A DNA stretch of 22,417 nt from positions 1-22,417 of the forward strand of contig NZBF01000001.1 in assembly GCA_002687775.1 (NCBI GenBank), written 5' to 3'. Below, one piece after another: positions 7,254-11,664 of the stretch (position 1 is its first letter; each line of letters starts with the position of its first letter). The position numbers and the translations under genes were made by a program. Under the pieces are notes generated by a model that was not told the origin of the DNA, did not search any database, and was given only the letters and a program-made list of their open reading frames with translations. The stretch comes from Nanobdellota archaeon. GTDB taxonomy: Archaea; Nanoarchaeota; Nanoarchaeia; Woesearchaeales; GW2011-AR9.

Positions 7254-7399
7254 TGTTTGTGTGTAAATGACGATTCATTGCGAATAGCAATGTCGCGAAC
7301 GGAGCAAAGCGAAGTGACATGAGTGTGAATAAAAGTTAGGGAAGCGACCTGAGGAGCGAAGCGACGAAGTTGAGAGGCGGACTAGGCCCCACACAAACA
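7254..7399. repeat. G+C-rich structured block with 10-bp terminal inverted repeat
   Basis: The block is bounded by a perfect inverted repeat, TGTTTGTGTG (7254-7263) and CACACAAACA (7390-7399). Inside are a perfect hairpin CATTGC-GAATA-GCAATG (7276-7292), a second stem ATGTCGC/GTGACAT with one G-U pair (7290-7320), and three copies of a G[CG]GAAG[CT]GAC motif (7309-7318, 7339-7348, 7356-7365). Its G+C content is visibly higher than the surroundings and no credible ORF crosses it. It may be a structured noncoding RNA, a leader of the minus-strand gene, or a small non-autonomous repeat element. Confidence 0.5.
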
Positions 7400-7404
7400 G
7401 TACG

Positions 7405-7412
7405 TTTATATA
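7405..7412 (+). promoter_or_regulatory. TATA box of the 35-aa gene
   Basis: TTTATATA, centred about 25 bp upstream of the ATG at 7434, immediately follows the structured block. Its position supports a leaderless transcript for the small lysine-rich ORF. Confidence 0.5.
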
Positions 7413-7433
7413 ATTCTTTGATTTAGTTTTGTT

Positions 7434-7541
7434 ATGGAAAAAGAGAAAGAAAAGAAAAAAAAGAAGAAAAGAAAATTATTATCTGAAGATCATCCAGTCC
7501 ACGAAGAATACACAAAAATGGGTGATACTAAAGATGCATAA
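7434..7541 (+). CDS. very small lysine-rich protein, 35 aa
   Basis: This short frame encodes a lysine/glutamate-rich start (MEKEKEKKKKKKRKLL) followed by SEDHPVHEEYTKMGDTKDA. I recognise no family. The well-spaced TATA box and an ordinary second half argue for a real peptide. The basic tract could bind nucleic acid, but that is inference. The A-rich tract also makes a spurious ORF possible. Confidence 0.4.
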   Translation: MEKEKEKKKKKKRKLLSEDHPVHEEYTKMGDTKDA

Positions 7542-7572
7542 GACTTTTGAGTTGTAATTTCTATGATTTTGC

Positions 7573-8220
7573 ATGAATGCACTATTACACATCGTTCATC
7601 CTGGGATGTATTTTCACCAGTTTGAGGGACAGGATTTAGATTATTTTTCTTGTGATGAAGCTTTGAAAAAATTGAAAAAGCTGGTTGATTTTTTTACTAA
7701 ACACGAATTACCTATTATTCCTATACGGGATATTTCTCATGGTCTAATGATTGAGGTTATAACTAATATGAATCTTGATGCAGTAGGCCTATCTTGTTTA
7801 ATTAATGAAGGTCAAAGAAATGGTTTTGATCCTGCATATGAACATTTGACTGAATTATATTCATTAAGCAAAGCAGTAGTGCTTCCAGCAGACATACATA
7901 GTAATTCTAGAGCAAAAGAATTATTGGAAGCTTATCCAACTTTATTAACGAGAGAGTTATTTTTGGATACACTTTCACCCCATGCATCTGGAATCCATTA
8001 TGTTGCAGGTGGTGAAATAGGGCATTGTGTAGCAAATTGGGGCGAAGATGTAAAACAACAATTTCCTGACGCTGATGTGGTTTTCATTGATGATTTATGT
8101 GTTCCTGCATCGGCTGAATATAAACAAAGAGGAGTGGAACGTATTAGGGATTTGGGTGGTCGTTTAGTAAGTTTAGAAGATGTGTATGGTAAACTGAGGG
8201 ATGGTACTACAAATTCTTAA
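7573..8220 (+). CDS. isochorismatase-like protein with altered active site
   Basis: A 215-aa protein whose layout resembles the isochorismatase/nicotinamidase cysteine-hydrolase fold. The segment VAGGEIGHCVANWGEDV (144-160) aligns with the family's catalytic-cysteine region (C152), followed by VVFIDDLCVPAS (169-180) and GGRLVSLEDV (195-204), where the family has the last strand and helix. However, the N-terminal aspartate of the usual D-x-Q-x-x-F appears as histidine (HIVHPGMYF), and the middle catalytic lysine position reads TLLTRELF. If the assignment is right the enzyme is altered or inactive. No strong TATA box precedes the ATG. It overlaps the convergent phosphoesterase gene by 14 bp. 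Confidence 0.45.
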   Translation: MNALLHIVHPGMYFHQFEGQDLDYFSCDEALKKLKKLVDFFTKHELPIIPIRDISHGLMIEVITNMNLDAVGLSCLINEGQRNGFDPAYEHLTELYSLSKAVVLPADIHSNSRAKELLEAYPTLLTRELFLDTLSPHASGIHYVAGGEIGHCVANWGEDVKQQFPDADVVFIDDLCVPASAEYKQRGVERIRDLGGRLVSLEDVYGKLRDGTTNS

Positions 8221-8887
8221 CTTTACCGAAATGTAATTCTTTGATGTAGACATCAAAATTTTTTGTGTCTTTGATGTATGGTGTTAAAAATGAACCTAAC
8301 TTTGAATCCATGCCGGTTGTTAATGTATGGAATGAAGGCATGACAATCAAGTTTTTTTTGTTCCATTTGCCTTTCAAGAAACATTTGAACTTTTCCTTCT
8401 TATTGTTGTCAGTTAATGTGATGGCAGGATGATCATGGCCAATAATGATAGTTTTCCCTTTATCAATTAATTCATCGCCATGCGCAATGAGAATGTCGTT
8501 CATTTCAATATGCTTCAATAATTGAATGTTATTTCTTTTTGCTAGTGGACCTAGAAAAAGGTCATGATTTCCTTTAACGATGATAATTTCTTCACAATGC
8601 TTTTCTAGAAAGTTGAATAATCGTAACGTGTCTCTCCATTCCTGATTCAATATATTTCCAAATTCGTGTTTTAAATCTCCATTGATGATGATGGTTTTTG
8701 GTTTGATATTCTTGAGAATGTTGTTCAATCTTTCAATGATATCTTTTAATTGAACTTTTGGTGTGAGAATACCTCTCTTTTCTAACATTTCTTCATATCC
8801 AAGATGTAAATCTGAGATAATTAATGCCTGTTCTTTTTCTAACCATAAAGCAAGATCGATGATTTTAATGTTGGGTAAAATGTTCAT
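8207..8887 (-). CDS. calcineurin-like metallophosphoesterase (COG1407-like)
   Basis: A 226-aa two-metal phosphoesterase. Metal-binding motifs are in order: SDLHLG (D26, H28), GDLKHEFG (D71), GNHD (107-109), HGDE (H136) and GHDHPA (151-153). The short domain and the HGDEL/GHDHP pattern match the archaeal COG1407 group, often called SbcD-like or ICC-like, rather than a full Mre11. The substrate is unknown; nucleic acid or a nucleotide is usual in the superfamily. It is divergent from the tRNA-Asn gene and appears to share a TATA box with it. Its 3' end overlaps the isochorismatase-like gene. Confidence 0.85.
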   Translation of the reverse strand: MNILPNIKIIDLALWLEKEQALIISDLHLGYEEMLEKRGILTPKVQLKDIIERLNNILKNIKPKTIIINGDLKHEFGNILNQEWRDTLRLFNFLEKHCEEIIIVKGNHDLFLGPLAKRNNIQLLKHIEMNDILIAHGDELIDKGKTIIIGHDHPAITLTDNNKKEKFKCFLKGKWNKKNLIVMPSFHTLTTGMDSKLGSFLTPYIKDTKNFDVYIKELHFGKVKNL

Positions 8888-8908
8888 TGTTGTAATTTCA
8901 CCGCTATA

Positions 8909-8916
8909 TTTATAAA
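8909..8916. promoter_or_regulatory. palindromic TATA box between phosphoesterase gene and tRNA-Asn
   Basis: TTTATAAA at 8909-8916 is centred about 25.5 bp from the phosphoesterase ATG (8887, minus strand) and about 29.5 bp from the tRNA 5' end (8942, plus strand). This matches leaderless initiation one way and a short tRNA 5' leader the other way. No second TATA-like element is seen in this 54-bp gap. Confidence 0.55.
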
Positions 8917-8941
8917 ATCATTGGGATATTGGAAGGAATAT

Positions 8942-9045
8942 GCCTCGGTGGCTTAGTGGTAGAGCGCGCGAGAATTAAACTACGTGGTTTTTTTCCGGCG
9001 AAGCTGTTAACCGCGAAGTCGAGAGTTCGATCCTCTCCCGAGGCG
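8942..9045 (+). tRNA. tRNA-Asn (GTT) with a noncanonical intron
   Basis: Acceptor stem GCCTCGG (8942-8948) pairs with CCGAGGC (9038-9044), and 9045 is the G discriminator. The D arm is GCTT...GAGC (8951-8965); the T arm is GAGAG-TTCGATC-CTCTC (9021-9037). The anticodon loop CTGTTAA (9004-9010) gives anticodon GTT at 9006-9008. The 3' anticodon strand CCGCG (9011-9015) pairs with CGCG at 8967-8970 plus G9003 once a 32-nt insert (8971-9002) is removed. No CCA is encoded. Unspliced, position 33 would not be T, so the insert must be an intron. Confidence 0.85.
8971..9002 (+). other. tRNA-Asn intron inside the anticodon stem (30/31)
   Basis: Removing these 32 nt restores a five-pair anticodon stem CGCGG/CCGCG. 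The intron has a short internal stem (AAAC/GTTT) and ends GGCG-AA before G9003. GCG near its 3' end can pair with the exon CGC, leaving a 3-nt bulge AAG at the 3' site, so it resembles a relaxed bulge-helix-bulge substrate for the archaeal splicing endonuclease. The ends could shift by a base or so. Confidence 0.65.
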
Positions 9046-9047
9046 TT

Positions 9048-9074
9048 GGGGGAATTTTATTCCCCCTCTCTTTT
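9048..9074 (+). terminator. strong hairpin after tRNA-Asn
   Basis: GGGGGAAT-TTT-ATTCCCCC (9048-9066) is a perfect 8-bp stem with a 3-nt loop followed by TCTCTTTT, immediately downstream of the tRNA. It looks like an intrinsic-type terminator. It also contains the stop codon of the broken HAD-like gene on the other strand (9057-9059). Confidence 0.6.
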
Positions 9075-9221
9075 AGAATTATTCAACATTTTCAAACGGA
9101 AAGCGTTTTTTTCACCTAGTCGTCGGGTTTTACTTAATTTTTCGAGGGCTTCTATGTCCAATTTTCCATTAAGCACGGCTAGTCTTTCTGGCGTAGAAGC
9201 TGAGCTTTCTCCTGGTCTATA
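9057..9221 (-). pseudogene. 3' fragment of HAD-like gene split by IS element
   Basis: A minus-strand frame with no start codon of its own encodes about 54 residues beginning YRPGESSASTPERLAVLNG, then a basic stretch with KLSKTRRLGEK, and stops at 9057. Upstream in frame it reaches a TGA at about 9236-9234, inside the presumed IS end. It is oriented with, and plausibly continues, the HAD-like 5' fragment at 10031-9933 on the far side of the IS element. Joined, the protein would be only about 87 aa, shorter than a full HAD hydrolase, so it may have been truncated before the insertion. Confidence 0.55.
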
Positions 9222-9272
9222 GCGGAGCGGTGATCAGGGGTGCATTTTATCAAGTACTTATTCTTAAGAAAA

Positions 9273-9372
9273 TTTGAAGCTGACCAAAAGCATTAAGGGT
9301 ACCACTTGGACACTTTTCGTAAAGCGTTAGTGGTTAAACGTAACCAGCGGAACCGCTATGATCAGCTTCAAA
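9273..9372 (+). ncRNA. 100-nt structured region upstream of tnpA
   Basis: An 11-bp perfect closing stem joins TTTGAAGCTGA (9273-9283) and TCAGCTTCAAA (9362-9372). Inside are a hairpin ACCACT...AGTGGT (9301-9334) with an inner CTTT-TCGT-AAAG stem, an alternative stem GGTTA-AACG-TAACC (9332-9345), and AGCGG-AA-CCGCT (9346-9357). It resembles a multi-branched RNA. In bacterial IS200 a structured 5' leader limits tnpA expression; a similar role is likely here, but a separate RNA cannot be excluded. Confidence 0.5.
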
Positions 9373-9436
9373 CAAAATAATTTTTGATAGCTTTAGCTAT
9401 TTTCTAAACTAAATAAAACTTTTGTAGGTGATAAAT

Positions 9437-9871
9437 ATGAAAAAATCAAATCCAACTAGATACAGCTCTGCTGTAGGTGAAATATGGGTAATGGCTACTT
9501 TTAAAGTGAAGTACTGCCACAAAATCTTTGACATCCTTGGTGTTCGAGAACTTATGGATGCTCTTCTGTATCAAGCATTTGCTTACTACGAGATAAATTG
9601 TCGGAAGCTTGCTTTCGACTCAGATCATGTTCATATGATCTTAGACATGGGTCTTTACAGTAAGATTGAACTTGCAAAAAAGCTGAGAGGGTTTACCGGT
9701 CGAAAGCTTTTGCAAATGATCCCATGGCTTAAGAAAACTAAGTTCTGGGGTTCTGGTCTGTGGAACCCCGCTTATGATATACGTAACATAAGCGATATGG
9801 GTTTCTACGAACGGTACTTGGATAAGCAAAAGTATGCTAGTGCTGGTCAGAAGATGTTAAGTGAATTTTAA
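9437..9871 (+). CDS. tnpA: IS200/IS605-family Y1 transposase TnpA
   Basis: A 144-aa HUH single-strand transposase. The HUH motif is HVH within DSDHVHMIL, and the catalytic tyrosine is in the ERYLDKQKY segment near the C-terminus, as in IS200 and IS608 TnpA. Other family features are GEIWVMATFKVKYCHKIF near the start and KLRGFTGRKLL in the middle. I chose the ATG at 9437 because AGGTG (9426-9430) lies 6 nt upstream; an in-frame GTG at 9428 would add three residues and overlap that Shine-Dalgarno. The frame is intact and the motifs complete, so the transposase may be active. It is followed 3 nt later by the right-end hairpin. Confidence 0.9.
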   Translation: MKKSNPTRYSSAVGEIWVMATFKVKYCHKIFDILGVRELMDALLYQAFAYYEINCRKLAFDSDHVHMILDMGLYSKIELAKKLRGFTGRKLLQMIPWLKKTKFWGSGLWNPAYDIRNISDMGFYERYLDKQKYASAGQKMLSEF

Positions 9872-9874
9872 TAA

Positions 9875-9925
9875 TTGAGTGGGGATCACATGCCACCATG
9901 TCTATTGACTGGTGGTCCCACTCAA
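9875..9925 (+). repeat. right-end imperfect hairpin of the IS element
   Basis: TTGAGTGGG (9875-9883) pairs with CCCACTCAA (9917-9925), and inside this CCACCA (9893-9898) pairs with TGGTGG. Subterminal imperfect hairpins are what IS200/IS605 TnpA recognises. It sits directly after the tnpA stop, as expected for the right end. Confidence 0.65.
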
Positions 9926-9932
9926 CTAGAAT

Positions 9933-10031
9933 TCTTAGTTGACTGTCAGATCTTAACTTGTTTGCTTCCTCAATTACTTCCGGCTTGATAAGGGTACCTG
10001 CAAAGTCAACAAGTACAATTTTCTCTGTCAT
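9933..10031 (-). pseudogene. 5' fragment of HAD-like gene split by IS element
   Basis: Starting at the ATG at 10031 the frame reads MTEKIVLVDFAGTLIKPEVI and then EEANKLRSDSQLR before entering IS sequence. VDFAGTL matches HAD motif I (DxxGT), although the second catalytic aspartate is alanine here (DFAGT). GGAGGA lies just upstream of the ATG, and a TATA-like TATAAAAATATAA lies about 26 bp upstream. Beyond about 9933 the frame continues into the IS hairpin as junk. The matching 3' fragment is at 9221-9057. Confidence 0.55.
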
Positions 10032-10107
10032 TTCCTCCGAATATCTCTTTATATTTTTATAATTTTCGTACATAACATTTAAAAAAACCATTCACAATTT
10101 TACACTT

Positions 10108-10410
10108 ATGGATGAATCAGATCGATTATATGAAGAAAGTTATGCCGCAGCAGTGGAAAATATGAAAAATGATAAGAACAAATTGTGGAAGTTTCTTATT
10201 GTGATCTTTGGACCGATTGCCATTTTTTTGATTGCTATTATCATCGCCTTCAACACTGAAAATACGTGGTATTTAGCCGGAGTCATCATTGTTGGAGGTC
10301 TGAGTGCCATAACTTTCAAATGGTTCCTCATCCGTAAGGCTAGGACAGGTCTCATTGACATGATGGAAGGGGCTGTTGAAATAATGGAGAGAGAAGATAA
10401 TCTTAAATAA
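10108..10410 (+). CDS. small two-helix membrane protein, 100 aa
   Basis: I recognise no family. Residues 1-25 are acidic and soluble, two hydrophobic segments follow (about 27-49, with FLIVIFGPIAIFLIAIIIAF, and about 53-75, with YLAGVIIVGGLSAITFKWF), and a charged amphipathic tail ends the protein. Both termini are probably cytosolic. A TTAAAA-type box about 26 bp upstream (near 10082) suggests a leaderless transcript divergent from the broken HAD-like gene. Its last codons contain the TATA box of the next gene. Confidence 0.7.
   Translation: MDESDRLYEESYAAAVENMKNDKNKLWKFLIVIFGPIAIFLIAIIIAFNTENTWYLAGVIIVGGLSAITFKWFLIRKARTGLIDMMEGAVEIMEREDNLK
10402..10410 (+). promoter_or_regulatory. TATA box of the NMD3-like gene
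   Basis: CTTAAATAA, centred about 25 bp before the ATG at 10431, overlaps the last codons and stop of the upstream gene. This implies an independent leaderless transcript. Confidence 0.5.
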
Positions 10411-10430
10411 ACACCTACCATTTCTCAAGT

Positions 10431-10874
10431 ATGAAGAAAGAACGACACTTTGGCTATTACGAAGCAATCCTGCAGTTACGAGAAGTTAACCAGGATGTAT
10501 TAGAATTTTCATTAGATGAAATTGAAAAAAGAAACGTCTCCATAGCGAAAGCGGTCAAATTGAAGACAGGCGTTGATTACTATTTAAGCGATCAGCAGTT
10601 TACTAAAGCATTAGGAAAAAAGTTGCAGAAGAAATTTGGTGGTCAGCTTGTCGTCACTGCCAAATTATTTGGTGTCAGGAAAGGCAAAGAAGTATACCGA
10701 GTTACTGTCTTATTCCGTGTAATTCATGTGAAACGTGGAGATACTATATCTTACCAGGGAGAAGAATGGCTTGTGAAAGCAATTACTAAGCACATATCGG
10801 CTTTTAACGAACATACCAAGAAAAAAATTCATATTCAATTTAAAGATGCAAGGAAGATTAAGGTAATTTCCTAA
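10431..10874 (+). CDS. NMD3-like protein lacking the zinc-ribbon domain
   Basis: A 147-aa protein matching the middle and C-terminal part of archaeal NMD3, the ribosomal large-subunit export adaptor homologue (in eukaryotes Nmd3 binds the 60S E-site region). Recognisable parts are YYEAILQLRE at 9-18, GVDYYLS at 47-53, KALGKKLQKKFG near 59-70, and LFGVRKGKEVYRVTVLFRV near 79-97. A small beta-barrel segment with GDTISYQGEEWLVKAI follows. The N-terminal CxxC zinc ribbons of typical archaeal NMD3 are missing, and no cysteine-rich frame lies immediately upstream. Its function in ribosome biogenesis is inferred. It overlaps the convergent HAM1-like gene by 17 bp. Confidence 0.75.
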   Translation: MKKERHFGYYEAILQLREVNQDVLEFSLDEIEKRNVSIAKAVKLKTGVDYYLSDQQFTKALGKKLQKKFGGQLVVTAKLFGVRKGKEVYRVTVLFRVIHVKRGDTISYQGEEWLVKAITKHISAFNEHTKKKIHIQFKDARKIKVIS

Positions 10875-11562
10875 GAAATTCTGCTAATGCTGCCCAACGG
10901 TCGGTAGTAGCATCTCTTCGATATTCTTGTTCAGTCATTTCAGCAATAGTTTTTTCTTGTCCATCCACAACGAAACAACTTGCTAAAGGCGATTTCACAA
11001 ACGGTTTATTCAAATCTCCTTTCTGCTCACCAATAAGTTTTCCGTGAACTTTTGAAACAAAGATTTGCGGCTCATCCAACCGATGATCCATATATGACAC
11101 TGCCATCACGAAATAGGCATCTAATGGCTCATTTGTTGCAAGCTTGGTAAAACTTTCAATACCATGCTCTTGCAGTTCCCTACCTACCCTAACACCAGGA
11201 TATCCATCAAGAGAGGGAATTACAAACCCCGAATCATCACAAATGACTGGACGGCATAACACAGAATAAGCAACATTTGCTTTATACGAAGCAATATCTT
11301 CAATTGTATCAAGATTCTCAGGGATATCCATAGCAATCTGTCCAACGGTTACATCAGTAAGTGATCTTCTGGCAGATTCAACTTTCCCCGAATTTGAGGT
11401 GACAAAAAATAAATCATAGAGAGGATTAAATGGTAATGCTCCTGCCACTTCTACATGTCCTTCGTCATACAACCAATTTTCTTCCCCATATATTTTGTCA
11501 CAATTTCTGCGAACATCATCGTTCATAACTGTTGGTTGTCCAATACGTCCTCCAAATACCAT
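10858..11562 (-). CDS. divergent HAM1/RdgB-type NTP pyrophosphatase
   Basis: A 234-aa protein with the HAM1 fold, a family that hydrolyses non-canonical purine nucleotides such as dITP and XTP to monophosphates. Residues 52-64 (FFVTSNSGKVESA) match the substrate-binding start, and DDSGFVIPSLDGYPGVRVG (about 108-126) is the catalytic acidic segment. It departs from the family in three ways: a roughly 50-residue N-terminal extension, replacement of the GYDPxF segment by VKSPLASCF, and a C-terminal base-recognition SHR that reads TDR. Specificity may therefore differ. A TATA-like element near 11588 suggests a leaderless start at 11562, supporting the extension. Confidence 0.78.
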   Translation of the reverse strand: MVFGGRIGQPTVMNDDVRRNCDKIYGEENWLYDEGHVEVAGALPFNPLYDLFFVTSNSGKVESARRSLTDVTVGQIAMDIPENLDTIEDIASYKANVAYSVLCRPVICDDSGFVIPSLDGYPGVRVGRELQEHGIESFTKLATNEPLDAYFVMAVSYMDHRLDEPQIFVSKVHGKLIGEQKGDLNKPFVKSPLASCFVVDGQEKTIAEMTEQEYRRDATTDRWAALAEFLRKLP

Positions 11563-11634
11563 TAAATTTTTTTTTTTTGTATTATTTAATTATTTACGTA
11601 TTCCAAAACAAACATTATAGTGTTCAAAGATAAG

Positions 11635-11643
11635 TTTTATTAA
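11635..11643 (+). promoter_or_regulatory. TATA box of the Lon-like protease gene
   Basis: TTTTATTAA is centred about 26 bp upstream of the ATG at 11665, giving a leaderless transcript. A separate element (about 11584-11592) serves the divergent HAM1-like gene. Confidence 0.5.
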
Positions 11644-11664
11644 CATCAAACAATTTCTAAAACA

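Larger units (their letters stand above)
9222..9932 (+). mobile_element. IS200-like element (IS200/IS605 family, tnpA only)
   Basis: A roughly 700-bp element with one gene, a Y1 transposase, a structured 5' region (9273-9372) and an imperfect hairpin just after tnpA (9875-9925). There is no tnpB. Size and layout match the IS200 group, which moves as single-stranded DNA without target duplication. The exact ends are inferred from where the flanking HAD-like reading frame could rejoin in frame (about 9221/9933) and may be off by several bases. Confidence 0.7.

Noticed and set aside
8929..9222. A 97-codon plus-strand ORF crossing the tRNA-Asn region
   Set aside because: It runs through a clear tRNA with intron and through the antisense of the HAD-like fragment; the peptide looks like nothing known.
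9273..9372. C/D box or H/ACA guide RNA in the structured block
   Set aside because: CTGA and TGAT occur only because the closing stem contains CTGA/TCAG, so they are paired bases rather than boxes; the downstream ACA alone is too common to count.
9837..10091. An 84-codon minus-strand ORF read as an intact gene
   Set aside because: Only the part from the ATG at 10031 to about 9933 looks like protein; the rest is IS end sequence and the extension above 10031 lies upstream of the Shine-Dalgarno.
11563..11576. Long T-run as a terminator for the plus strand
   Set aside because: No plus-strand gene ends near it; it is the A-rich leader of the minus-strand HAM1-like gene.
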